A stretch of DNA of 64,000 nt from Phlegmacium glaucopus (taxonomy: Eukaryota > Basidiomycota > Agaricomycetes > Agaricales > Cortinariaceae): NCBI GenBank assembly GCA_015039465.1, contig MU130710.1:76857-140856 (forward strand), in the 5' to 3' direction. Position 1 is the stretch's first letter. Every line of letters begins with the position of its first letter. A model generated the notes under the pieces. It had not been told where the DNA came from. It worked only from the letters and a program-made list of their open reading frames with translations, and did no database searches. A program made the translations under genes and the position numbers. This document shows, in pieces, positions 10,250 to 20,128 of the stretch.

Positions 10250-12259
10250 GTGAATTGCGAGAAGCCCTGTGCTGAGCTTGTTGCAGTTCTCAATGCAATA
10301 ATCTCTCCAGAAACCCGAGCAGTTTTTGTTTCTCTTCTCTCTCTTCAATTTCCGAATATCAATTTTTCCGCTTTCATTGACAGTGGTTCCACTCACTGTT
10401 TCATGGACGAGCATTACGCGAAGTCCAATGGTTTTCCTATTTTTCCGATTACTCCTATGATTCTCCGTCTTATTGATGGATCTTCTCCGGGCATGATCAC
10501 ACATGCTACCAATGTTTCCGTTCGTTTCTCTTGTGGTACAGTCCACAAAATCCGGTTTTTATTAACCAAGCTGGATTCTGATTTTCCTGCTGTACTCGGG
10601 CTTGACTGGCTCACCCTACATAATCCGTTGATTGACTGGGTCGATAGCAGTGTAACTTTCCGAGACCGTATAGTTATCCTTCCAGTTCCCACTTCCGTTT
10701 CCGCCAAGGCACCCATTCCGGTATCTGACATTACAATGTCCGATACGGTTTCCGCGAAGACAAAGGTTGAAATACCTTCTATTCCAGAACCACCTCCTGA
10801 TACCCCTTTTGTTCCCAAACCATTGACCGCTCCTAAAATTTCCTTAGTGTCTGCTGCAGCTTTCATGAGGTCCATCCGTTCCGAAGGAGCCCAATGCTAC
10901 TCCATTTCCGTTCACAATCCAGTCGAGGCTGCTGGCCGTTCCGCCTCAGCCTCCACTACACCTTCCGATTCTGATCTGGACGGTGTTCCGGAAATATACC
11001 ACGAATTTTTGGACATCTTTTCCAAAGGCAAGGCTAGCACTCTAGCGGAGCATCAAGAGTATGACCTAAAAATCGAAATCGATGAGTCTGCTAAGCCCCC
11101 CTTGGGTCCAATTTATCCCCTTTCCGAATCCGAGTTAGGAACGCTCCGAGAGTTCATCGACGAGCACCTAAACATGGGTTTCATCCGTCCCTCTAAGTCT
11201 CCCTTCGGAGCACCTGTCCTGTTCATCAAGAAGAAGGACGGGTCACTCCGGCTTTGCATCGACTTCCGAAAACTCAATGCCATCACTCGGAAAGACAAGT
11301 ATCCTTTACCCCTTGTTTCCGATTTACTTGATGCTCCCCGCAAATCCGGAATATTCACTAAAATCGATTTAAAGCATGCCTACCATCTCATCCGGATTGC
11401 TGCCGGAGACAAGTGGAAAACTGCTTTCCGTACCCGCTATGGCTCCTTCGAGTGGCTTGTCATGCCGTTCGGACTTACCAACGCCCCTGGCGGTTTTCAA
11501 CGCTTCCTTAACACCATTTTTGCTGACCTTTTAGATGTGTTCGTAATCATCTATCTGGACGACATCCTCATTTTCTCCATCAACGAAAAGGATCACATCA
11601 AACATGTCTCCGAAGTCCTCCGACGGCTCCGAGATAATAATCTCTTCGCTAATGGTAAGAAATGTGTTTTCCACTCCGATTCCGTCGAGTACCTGGGTCA
11701 CATGATCGGTCCTGATGGCCTTTCAATGGATCCGGCGAAAGTCCAAGTCATTCAAGACTGGCCGGAACCCCGGAAAGTCAAAGATGTCCAATCCTTCCTC
11801 GGTTTTGCTAATTTTTACAGACGTTTCATCCACAACTATTCCAAAATTGTGGTTCCATTGACCCGTCTCACCCGGAAAAATATTCCGTGGGTTTTTGATG
11901 ACAGTTGTCGCCTTGCTTTTAAGACTCTCAAGGAGGCTTTTATTTCCGCTCTGGTGTTAACACACTGGAAGCCAAACTGTCCTATCATTGTGGAAACTGA
12001 CGCATCTGACTACACTTTAGCAGCTATCCTTTCCATCCGTGATTCCGATGGAGAAATCCATCCCGTCGCGTATCGTTCTCGTACCTTTTCCGGTGCGGAA
12101 TTGAATTACGACGTTCACGACAAGGAGTTGCTCGCCATTTTTGAAGCCTTTAAAGCTTGGTGTCACTACCTTGAAGGTGCTAGTTTCCCGATTGATGTGG
12201 TTACTGACCATAAGAATTTAGAGTATTTCTCGACCACCAAGATCTTATCCCGGCGTTAG
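10250..12259 (+). pseudogene. Gypsy Pol: protease, reverse transcriptase, RNase H
   Basis: An open frame of 669 codons. The pol frame is in fact open from about 10218, so the non-ATG start is only the edge of the frame. A retropepsin-type protease has its active site in FIDSGSTHCF (about residue 43). The RT runs from about residue 290 with FxIDLKHAYH and the catalytic YLDD near 434-437. RNase H follows with VETDASDYTL and the ELNYDVHDKE region. The frame is stopped by TAG at 12257-12259 inside RNase H. The same frame continues without further stops into the integrase, so CAG-to-TAG (Gln to stop, C-to-T) is the likely cause. Family: Ty3/gypsy. Confidence 0.88.
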
Positions 12260-13981
12260 GCCCGGTGGTCCGAGTACCTTTCCGCATTCAACATGGTTAT
12301 TAGATTTCGCCCAGGCCATCTCGGAACAAAACCGGACGCGCTGACTCGTCGTCCTGACCTCTATCTAAAGGAGGGAGGGAAAGATTACGGTGAAGTCAAT
12401 CCACACAATTTTAATCCTATCTTTTCTTCCGAACAACTTTCCGCTTCACTCCGAGCTACTTCATTACTTCCTACAGTACTCCGTGGTATCTTTACCATGG
12501 ATGTCGAAGAGCTCAACAAGGGGATCCTTTCCACTCTTTCCACAGATCCCCTTGCACAGTCCTACTTATCGGATCTGGACAATCTGAAGTATGCTAGATG
12601 GTCTAAGGACTCTTCTGGATTCGTCCGGATTGATCAACGGATCTATGTTCCAGATTCCGGAGATCTTCGTCTCCGTGTCCTTCGTTATTATCATGACCAT
12701 CCCGTCTCCGGACATTTTGGTGTCAATAGAACTCTTGCGGTTATCCGTCGAGAATATACTTGGCCCAGTGTTCGTGTTTTTGTCACTGACTATTGTAGGA
12801 CTTGCACCACCTGTTCTCGGTCCAAAGCCAAACGTCATAAACCATACGGCTTACTCCGACAACTCCCTGTTCCGTCCCGTCCTTGGGACTCCATCTCCAT
12901 GGATTTCATTGAACACCTTCTGGACTCCGAAGGTTTCACTGCGGTCTTGGTCGTAGTAGACTGTTTCATGAAACAATCCATTTTCATCCCCACATACGAC
13001 ACCATCACTTCCGCTCAACTTGCTGAACTATTTGTCATCCACGTGTTTTCCAAGCACGGTGTTCCGTCCCATGTAACTTCCGATCGCGGTTCCGAGTTTG
13101 TATCTCACTTCTTCAGATCCCTCGGAAAAGCCCTCGACATGAAGTTGCACTTCACCTCTGGATACCACCCGGAAGGTGACGGACAAACGGAACGCGTCAA
13201 CCAAACCTTGGAACAATACATCCGCATCTACTGCAACTATCAGCACGACAACTGGAGTTCACTTCTCCCGTTAGCGGAATTCTCCTACAACAATACTCCG
13301 AGTGCCACTACCGGTGTATCTCTGTTCTTCGCCAACAAAGGCTATGATCCGGCTATCACTATCCATCCAGAATATGACCTCGTCTCCTCCCGTGCTCACA
13401 AGTACGTTACGGACCTTAACAAACTCCACAAGGAACTCCGAAAGGCTATCCTTACTTCCCAGGAACAATACCAACGTTCCGTGGACAAGCGTCGGATTCC
13501 TCCTCCGGACTTCAAGATTGGAGATCAAGCCTTTGTCAAAGCACAATTCTTCTGTACGACCAGACCTTCAAAGAAACTCTCTGAGAAGTATGTTGGTCCG
13601 TATGAGATCATTGCTCAGGCAGGTCCTCTGTCCTGGACCCTTCGTCTTCCCGACAACATGTGTGCCGTCCATCCCGTCTTCCATGTTTCCATGCTAGAGC
13701 CCTCCGTTCCGAACACTATTCCGGAATGCACTCAACCTCCGCCTCCTCTGGTCGTCATTGACGGAGAGCAGGAATTTGAGGTCTCCAAAATTTTGGACTC
13801 TAAATTGGACAACAGACGACATGTATGCAAACTTCTGTACCTAGTCAAGTGGTCTGGCTATGAAGGTACCGACGAAGAAACTTCCTGGTTACCAGCTAAT
13901 GAACTAGGACACGCGTCCGAACTTGTTGCTGATTTCCACCAGAGATATCTGGCTAAACCCGGACCTCTTCCGCTCTCTTGA
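12260..13981 (+). pseudogene. Gypsy Pol: integrase with chromodomain
   Basis: Continuation of the same pol frame after the nonsense codon, ending at 13981. It shows the end of RNase H (RPGHLGTKPDALTRRPDLY), the HHCC zinc-binding domain (HDHPVSGHFG...CRTCTTCSRS) and the DDE core: Asp in SMDFIE, Asp in SDRGSEF, Glu in GQTERVNQTLEQ. A C-terminal chromodomain (LYLVKWSGYEGTDEETSWLP) defines a chromovirus; chromodomains steer integration toward modified histones. The frame is intact, but translation depends on reading through the upstream TAG. Confidence 0.88.
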
Positions 13982-14206
13982 TTCCTTTCCGTCTCTTTCC
14001 TTGCTTTTTCCGTTCTTTTCCATGTCTTTTCCATTTCCTTTCCGTCATCTTACTTTTCTGTTTCACAAAACAAAGTCATCATTTCCGTTCTATTCCTTTC
14101 CGTTATCTTACTCTTCTGTTTCACAAAACGAAAGTTCAAGAAAACTATTTTTTATAAACAAAACAAAAAAAATAATAACAAGAAAAAAAATTATATACAA
14201 TTATTT

Positions 14207-14747
14207 TTATTCTACTGTTTTTTCTACTCCTTCCATCCCTTCCGTCTCCGCTCCTCTGTCCTTCCCTCCGTCCATTCTCTCTGTCTCCACTTCCAAGCCT
14301 TCCTCCACCTCCTCGTCTTCCCCGTCATCCGTTTCCTCCTCCGTCTCCTCTTGCAACTCCGTTTCCACCCCCTTCTCCGCTTTCGTCGCATCTCTCCATC
14401 TTTCCTCCGCTTCTCTCCTTGCTTCCTCCCGTTTGTCCTTCTCTATCTCCCTCTTTTCCCTTTCGATCTCCCTCCTCATCCGTACTTCCATCGCGTATTT
14501 GATACCCTCCTGGGTCTCCACCATTCTCCTCAACAATCCCCCTATCATCTCCAGCCCCTCTATTATCAACTCCGTCGTATCCACCTCTGGTGCTACCTCC
14601 TTCCCTTTCCCCTTGTCCTTCCTTCCGCTCCGTTTCTCCGTCTCCATCTCCTTCGTTCTCCGTTTCCCTCCAACCAGGCTGCATGCTATCTTCCTCTGAT
14701 AGCACCGCCAGCACCCTGGCCCACTGCTCTTCTCGTAGCACACTTTG
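14207..14747 (-). CDS. Antisense zinc-finger protein of the gypsy element, 3' exon
   Basis: Minus-strand frame ending in TAA at 14209-14207. It begins in the middle of a Cys-rich finger (VCYEKSSGPGCWRCYQ, then KIACSLVGG) and continues as a charged, coiled-coil-like, Glu-rich tail. The first part of the gene is in mirror block 2. Complementing 16969-17355 in the written order gives an N-terminal exon (start MNTNNNAGPSRPPA, Glu/Arg-rich coiled coil, NLS-like PKKRK). A 50-base intron (17356-17405) follows, then an exon from 17406 ending CSRCTVSRT at 17467. This joins in frame to KVCYEK here. Antisense genes of this type recur downstream of pol in basidiomycete gypsy elements; their function is not known to me. 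Confidence 0.65.
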
Positions 14748-15296
14748 TGTGCTTCCGTTATAAATCATTGTTTGTGTTGTTATAAAACACCAACCAGAGG
14801 GAACTGGACCAGACTTTAGGTCAGAATATCCCCCTGTGTTCGTTTAGGGAAGGTATAACCAGAGACTAGTAAGCACACTTGGTTAAGAGAAAAATAACAA
14901 GGAAGAAGAAAACGTAACAAGAAAAGAAGAGTGTCGACAGCAGAGAAGTAAGAAGGAAACTGTCGCGCATGAAACAAAGAAAAATAACAAAATGTATCGG
15001 AGTAGGAATCCCATATTTATGACGAGAAAACATGGTCCTATCCATCAAGTCAAGTTAAGTAAGAATGGGGGGGTGTTAGTAGTAGAGTCACCTTAAGGTC
15101 ACTTAAGGAGGGAGTTCAAGCGAAAAAGACAGGGAATTGACAGTTAGATAGGGGTGACAGTTAATGATATCAGAATGACTTCTGAGGGAGAATAAGGAGG
15201 AGTAGGAGAAGGAATTGGGGAGACTCAAGCGAAAAAGTCAGGAATTGACAGTTGGGTGACAGTTGACGGTATAAGTAGGAGTAGGAGGAGATGAGA

Positions 15297-15677
15297 NNNN
15301 NNNNNNNNNNNNNNNNNNNNNNNNNNNNNNNNNNNNNNNNNNNNNNNNNNNNNNNNNNNNNNNNNNNNNNNNNNNNNNNNNNNNNNNNNNNNNNNNNNNN
15401 NNNNNNNNNNNNNNNNNNNNNNNNNNNNNNNNNNNNNNNNNNNNNNNNNNNNNNNNNNNNNNNNNNNNNNNNNNNNNNNNNNNNNNNNNNNNNNNNNNNN
15501 NNNNNNNNNNNNNNNNNNNNNNNNNNNNNNNNNNNNNNNNNNNNNNNNNNNNNNNNNNNNNNNNNNNNNNNNNNNNNNNNNNNNNNNNNNNNNNNNNNNN
15601 NNNNNNNNNNNNNNNNNNNNNNNNNNNNNNNNNNNNNNNNNNNNNNNNNNNNNNNNNNNNNNNNNNNNNNNNNNNNN
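15297..15677. other. Assembly gap (381 N)
   Basis: A run of 381 undetermined bases inside mirror block 2, bordered on the right by a short tandem repeat that probably caused the gap. Confidence 0.99.
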
Positions 15678-15776
15678 CGTTGGACTCTCGCAGGACTCCG
15701 TTGGACTCTCGTTGGACTCCGTTGGACTCCGTTGGACTCCGTTGGACTCCGTTGGACTCTCGTAGGACTCCGTCGG
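15678..15776. repeat. 10-bp tandem repeat, mirror-written
   Basis: About nine units of GTTGGACTCC with variants (GTTGGACTCTC, GCAGGACTCC). Read backwards, the unit is CCTCAGGTTG, matching CTCAGGTTGCCCCAGG written normally near 17870-17885. It therefore belongs to the subterminal array of the TIR element split by block 2. Confidence 0.7.
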
Positions 15777-16473
15777 AATCAGGGAAACCTAGACTACGAT
15801 CTTTTGTATATATTTGGTCTATAAACTCACCAGAGTGTGTTGTCTTATTATTATTATTATTATTTTAATATAAGTTAATAAGATTTGTAGTATATATGAT
15901 CATTATTTTATTATTATTTTATCACTATGTATTTATATGATCATATTATGACCCCTTCATCCTTTATTCTTTTGTTTTAACACCCACCAAATATATAGAA
16001 AACCTACCGCGTGTCTGGTAACCAGTGTACTAGTGTCTATTCGTACTAAAGTTCGTATACCACGACCCAGTCCCATCTAATGTATTTAAGGTTTTTTCCT
16101 TTAAAAAATTTCTACCATCTCTTAACAAAATCCTGGGACTTATACAAATTTAATATAATTATCGTCGAGAGGAATAACTCTTTTGACGTTTTATGAAAGG
16201 ACCTGCGCCGCCAATTTCTAAAAGATCGTTTTAAGTATTTAAGATTCCCTGAGGGTCCCGGAGGACTACACTAAACCAGGTCTACCAGTTACGTGGTCCT
16301 ATGTGATTTCCACAGGACTCTTTTACCCACTGTGAGTTTTAAAATGGACACGACGAGATCCTACAGGACTCCACAGGACCCCACAGGACCCCACAGGACC
16401 CTACAGGACTCATCACTACACTATGATTGTTTAATGGGTTCCGATGGATCCCGGTTTTAGTAAAAAGGACTAC

Positions 16474-16824
16474 GTATGTTCAAGCTCATGAAACTTTTAG
16501 TTTCCTTAACGTTGACTTTATATCTTATATTTATATTCACGACGCAAGACGAGGACCCTTTCCAGGACGTAAGAACCCACTTATTAGGTACCGACCACAC
16601 GACTGACTACTACCCTTTCTACTACTGTTTCTTATCACCATCACCGCTTCTTCACTATTGCCCAAACCTCATATCCGCCTCCTTTGCCTTACTGTGCCTC
16701 TTCAGAGCCTCAACTTGTATCCTTCTCATCAAGCCCTATATTCCCTTCCGTGACATACCTCATGCCTGATGGCCTTTGTCGAGGCTGCCTCGACCTGGCC
16801 TCATTGCATACTGCCTTACATTGT
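16474..16824. repeat. Truncated 3' LTR of the gypsy element, mirror-written
   Basis: Read from 16824 down to 16474, this matches the first 351 bases of the 5' LTR at 8442, differing at a few C/T positions. Directly before it in backward sense lies ACAGGGAGGTAC, a polypurine tract. The LTR breaks off after CTTGTATG, where CATCAGGAAAAATGA begins; the last ~235 bases were not found. Confidence 0.88.
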
Positions 16825-17467
16825 CATGGAGGGACAGTTCCGGCTCTGGGAGCTCCGGTGCACTACCAGGCACGCTCCAAAGGCACCATATTTCTGACAG
16901 CCGCTGACCCCAACTAAGGAGTGAAGCCATTGGAGAGTGTTTTTGGTGTAGGAGATTTTGTTTTTTAGTACTTGTGGTTGTTGTTGCGGCCGGGGAGGGC
17001 GGGAGGACGGAGGGTTGCTCGAGCCGAGCTCCTTCGTGCCCTCGCAGCTGCCTCTCTCGCCCTCCTCCTCCTTTCCGCCCTTCTCCGCCTCTAGCTCCTT
17101 CGCGCCTCCGACCTCCTCCTCCTCCTCTCTGCCTCCCATCTTCGCCTCTCCGTCTCCCATCTCCACCTCTCTGCTGCTCACCTCCGTCTCTTCTTCTTCT
17201 TGCTCCTCAACGTTGCCTCCGTCGTCCTCCTCCTCGTCTCCTTTTCCTTTCACCTCCGCTACCACCAGCTACTGCTGCTGCTACTTCTTCTCCTTCTTCC
17301 TTTACCTTGCCTCGGCCCCGGCTCACGGGGCTTTTTTTCTTTTTGTTTGCTTTTTCATTCACCAAGTTTTTGTCTCTGCCCTATTTTGATTGCCTTTTGT
17401 GTATCCTCCAGATAGTCTGGTTTTGGTTTTTCTTGGGCCGTACATCGGCTACGTGCCATAGCGCGTG

Positions 17468-18015
17468 GTTATGACTAACCATCGCACTCTTCTTTCGGGT
17501 TTTCAGCGGTAGAACTTTTATTCGCCTGAAGTTTAAGTGAATGGATAAAACCTTCGTCGGGACTTAGCACAAGGACCAGTTGTTTTAGTAAGCAAGTTGC
17601 TATTGTAGGGGTAGCGAGTAGTATGAGAGTTACAGAGTGTGATACGAGAGGTAACAAAAGTGATAGCTGTACGAGGATTCGTATATGGTAGGTAAGCAAG
17701 GAACCGATCACTAGGTCGTTTCGCTAGTTAGATGATAAGCGTAACCAGTAGCCGAGCGCAAATTAACATAGAAACCAGGTAGTAAAGTTCTTGTCGGGGA
17801 AATACCTACGTAGTTGATGTAGAGGGTAATACATTTTCCGAAACAGTAACAACAACACCGATACCTGGGCTCAGGTTGCCCCAGGACAGCCTAAGACTTT
17901 TCATACATAGGTAACTTGCACCCCAGGGCGACCTCTTGACCTGAGCGCCCTGAGCTGCCTGGGGCACCCCAGGACATTTCAGGACGGCCTAGGGCACAAG
18001 TCATTTTTCCTGATG
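17468..18015 (+). mobile_element. Right part of a TIR element inserted in the gypsy LTR
   Basis: The normally written end TCATTTTTCCTGATG (18001-18015) is the exact reverse complement of CATCAGGAAAAATGA, the sequence that follows the truncated LTR when block 2 is read backwards from 16473. Both ends continue into a CCCTAGG motif and subterminal arrays built on CCCAGGACA/CCTGGGG. Joined across the restored block the element would be about 2.3 kb including the gap. No transposase frame was seen, and no clear target-site duplication. Confidence 0.55.
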
Positions 18016-18313
18016 TGACGACATGATGAATGACAACACATGACTCAGATGAGTGAACAACAATGACAAATGAACAATGACAATGACAAATGAAGGAATG
18101 ATGACAACAACAACAACAACAATGGCTACCCCCCTCACTAGGGGGGTCTTGGTTTTTTTTAAAAATTTTAAATTTAATTTCACTCTACTAACAACAAACT
18201 ACAGGTATAACAACTACATCAACCACCACAACAACAACAACTCACCACCACCTCCACAACAACACCTGCATTAACAACAACAGCACATGCACCAACAACA
18301 ATGACACATGCAC
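18016..18313. other. ACA/ATG-rich simple sequence
   Basis: Microsatellite-like runs of ACA, ATGACA and CAACAA between the TIR element and an LTR. It holds a strong hairpin at 18128-18147. No gene. Confidence 0.5.
18128..18147. repeat. G/C-block hairpin
   Basis: A perfect 7-bp stem ACCCCCC...GGGGGGT around the 6-base loop TCACTA, followed at once by TCTTGGTTTTTTTT. It could be a transcript-end hairpin, a transposon end or a mere palindrome. Confidence 0.5.
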
Positions 18314-18747
18314 TGTTACAACTTTGAATGGTTCAGATGATTCTGACCATCAACAGTCATTTTTAAAGATTGTTCATCATTTGTAGTGAGCTCAAAAGAA
18401 TACCAAGAGAATCATCTCAAGGAATTGTCTTAGGAGTTTGAGGAAGATTCAGAGAGGAAAGTGTGTATGATTCTCAAGAACTAGCTAGAGAATACATCTG
18501 GAGTAAATACAGTATTTATAGTAAATGAATGAGTCATGCATAGGTATGAGTCATCCTCATGTAAAGAGTGAGTTGTTGGTAAAAGTAAAGGTGACTCATG
18601 CAATGAGTCATATGCATGTAGATGAAACGATGAAAGGAGCAAGGTGAACATATGTAAATGGAAATGAAAAGAGTATGCATAATGTGTGTAGGTGAAACGG
18701 CATCATGTTCAGTGGAGTTAAAGAAAAAGAATTTGGAATTCATAACA
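18314..18747 (-). repeat. 3' LTR of the gag-only element
   Basis: 434 bp on the minus strand, TGTTATGAATTCC at one end and AAAGTTGTAACA at the other. A TATA-like CTATAAATAC lies inside. A polypurine tract precedes it on the minus strand. Confidence 0.6.
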
Positions 18748-18758
18748 TTACCCCCATT

Positions 18759-19095
18759 TTACGTTGATGTCTCCAAAATCAACTCAGAATAAACACTCTC
18801 TTCCATTCCATAAGTAGGACAATGATGCCAACCGTGGCCTTTTTTGTGACAAATGTTGCAAAGTCAATATTTGTTCCGTGGTTGTTCATTCATCAAAACA
18901 ATTGGTTCACCAGTTACAGATAAGATGCATTGTTGAAAAGAGTGACTGTCTTCATTACAAATTGAGCAATGATGTTGTAAGACAATGTCTTCTTTGTCAT
19001 CTTCAATGACAATAGGATTGGTTGCAGTTCTGATACTAGGAGAAATTGATTCAGGAAGAGGAGGTGGTTCTTTTTGATAATTGAGTTCTCGTTCA
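18759..19095 (-). pseudogene. Gag remnant with two zinc knuckles
   Basis: Minus-strand frame reading ...QHHCSICNEDSHSFQQC... then, past an in-frame TGA at 18866-18864, CNICHKKGHGWHHCPTY and a TAA at 18761-18759. Both are C-x2-C-x4-H-x4-C knuckles. The N-terminal part is cut off by the TIR element inserted at 19096. It resembles retroelement nucleocapsid. The internal stop and truncation make it a pseudogene. Confidence 0.6.
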
Positions 19096-19096
19096 T

Positions 19097-19764
19097 AGGG
19101 ATGCTGAAGTTCAGTTCTGAACCAGTCCAAGAACCAGAACCAACCAAACCAAACCAAGTTTCTGGTTCAGTTCTGGTTCTGGTCCTGGTTCTTGTTGGCC
19201 AGAAATATGAGAACCGGTTTGAACCATTCTGAACCACTATATCCCAAGGCAAACATTTAAGTAATATATTTACTTATTTGCATTATTTTACAGGTTAAAT
19301 GGCACAATGTACCTGTATCTGTAATGAAAATATTTATTCAAGTCACCAACACAATATATTTCCAATTAGAAGTACATCATTTTTTGGTCTGGCACAGTAC
19401 ATAATCAATAATATGTCTCATTTACTTTATAACTTCAGGTTTTATTAATATTAATATACTCCTATTGCAAGAATCCAATTCAAAGTTGTCACTAGTTGGC
19501 AAAATGATTTAGTAGTATTTTTTTCTTTCATGTTTACTTTTAGTGATGTCATAGTTATAACACCAATACTACAAACTTCTGGCCTCAAATTTCAAGATAT
19601 ATTTATTTCTAAGAAATAAGATGCAATTTTAGAAAATAAAATTTAAAATGAGAATTTCTTGTCTAATTGGTGATATCCTAACAAAAGTCTATTTTTAACT
19701 GGTTCTTATGGTTCAAACTGGTTCTGAACCAGAACCAAACCAAGAGAACTGGTTCTGTTGGTTC

Positions 19765-19813
<49 letters not shown>

Positions 19814-19858
19814 AGAAAATGGGTCCCGAACTGAATCGAACTGAACTTTGGCATCCCT
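19097..19858. mobile_element. TIR element, AGGGATGCC family, copy 1
   Basis: 762 bp. The left end AGGGATGCTGAAGTTCAGTT and the inverted right end AGGGATGCCAAAGTTCAGTT are near-perfect inverted repeats. The subterminal parts are arrays of GGTTCTGGTTCTGG, with the complementary GAACCAGAACC in the other half. No coding frame. It splits the gag remnant. The relative at 53303-53901 shares ends and design. Non-autonomous, possibly hAT-like by the ends; no convincing 8-bp target duplication was seen. Confidence 0.7.
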
Positions 19859-19916
19859 AGAGTTTGAGAGCAAAGAAGATGTTAAGGATTGTCTATTAAA
19901 GACTAGGTAAAGTTTA

Positions 19917-20128
19917 TGTTACAAGATATAAAGGTTTATATACTAAAAGAGTAAATGAAAGCCATGAGGTAGACATGCATAGAACACATGTGGAATGCAT
20001 GTATGAAAACAAAGAGGTAAACATGTGTTGATGAAACAATGAATATCATGTGTAGAATACATGTGTGATAATATGAAAAGAAATGAAAAAGGTGCATACA
20101 CTAACACAGCATGTAAGGAATTGTAACA
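19917..20128 (-). repeat. Shortened 5' LTR of the gag-only element
   Basis: 212 bp on the minus strand from TGTTACAATTCC to ATCTTGTAACA, with TTCATTTACT and a TATA-like GTATATAAAC shared in order with the 434-bp LTR. The part after the TATA region appears deleted. Confidence 0.4.

Larger units (their letters stand above)
8442..17467 (+). mobile_element. Ty3/gypsy chromovirus, decayed, 3' part mirror-written
   Basis: LTR retrotransposon with the order 5' LTR (8442-9029), gag, protease-RT-RNase H, integrase-chromodomain, antisense zinc-finger gene, polypurine tract and 3' LTR. Everything up to about 14747 is written normally. The remainder is found only by reading 17467 down to 16474 backwards without complementing: the antisense exons 1-2, the polypurine tract (16836 to 16825) and the first 351 bases of the 3' LTR (16824 to 16474). 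It carries two nonsense changes and a lost zinc-knuckle cysteine, so it is not autonomous. A solo LTR of the same family is at 60144-60722. Confidence 0.85.
14748..17467. other. Mirror block 2: reversed, uncomplemented sequence
   Basis: Reading 17467 down to 14748 backwards, without complementing, restores three things. One is the antisense zinc-finger exons, with a proper GTAAGT...TAG intron. The second is a polypurine tract plus LTR start: written gccttacattgt at 16813-16824 becomes TGTTACATTCCG. The third is an end of a TIR element (16473 downward, CATCAGGAAAAATGA) whose partner end is written normally at 18001-18015. The edges are uncertain by three bases (14745-14747 and 17468-17470 carry matching letters). 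The N gap lies inside. CT-rich frames here as written, such as Pro/Ser-rich ones at 16960-17470, are spurious. Confidence 0.9.
18314..20128 (-). mobile_element. Gag-only LTR element, non-autonomous
   Basis: Minus-strand element bounded by LTR-like ends that both start TGTTA and end TTGTAACA on the minus strand (18747 to 18314 and 20128 to 19917). It has a polypurine stretch (AATGGGGGTAA) directly before the downstream LTR and a Gag-like frame with two zinc knuckles. No protease, RT or integrase was found. The upstream LTR is 212 bp and the downstream one 434 bp, so the former is probably deleted. A 762-bp TIR element (19097-19858) is inserted in its internal part. Confidence 0.5.

Noticed and set aside
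13923..14785. Plus-strand Ser/Phe/Pro-rich frames after the integrase
   Set aside because: Shadows of the antisense Glu/Arg-rich gene and of a T/C-rich untranslated stretch.
15060..15090. Polypurine tract GGGGGGG followed by TGTTAG, looking like a 3' LTR start
   Set aside because: The stretch is inside mirror block 2, so its written direction is not meaningful. The real 3' LTR start of the element is found backwards at 16824.
16960..17470. Long Pro/Ser/Cys-rich and Glu-rich frames on both strands
   Set aside because: They arise from CT-rich sequence written in mirror image. The natural reading is the antisense coiled-coil exon seen by complementing without reversing.
18000..18150. Helitron 3' end (hairpin near CTAG)
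   Set aside because: The hairpin is followed by TCTTGG, not CTRR, and no Rep/helicase or TC start was seen.
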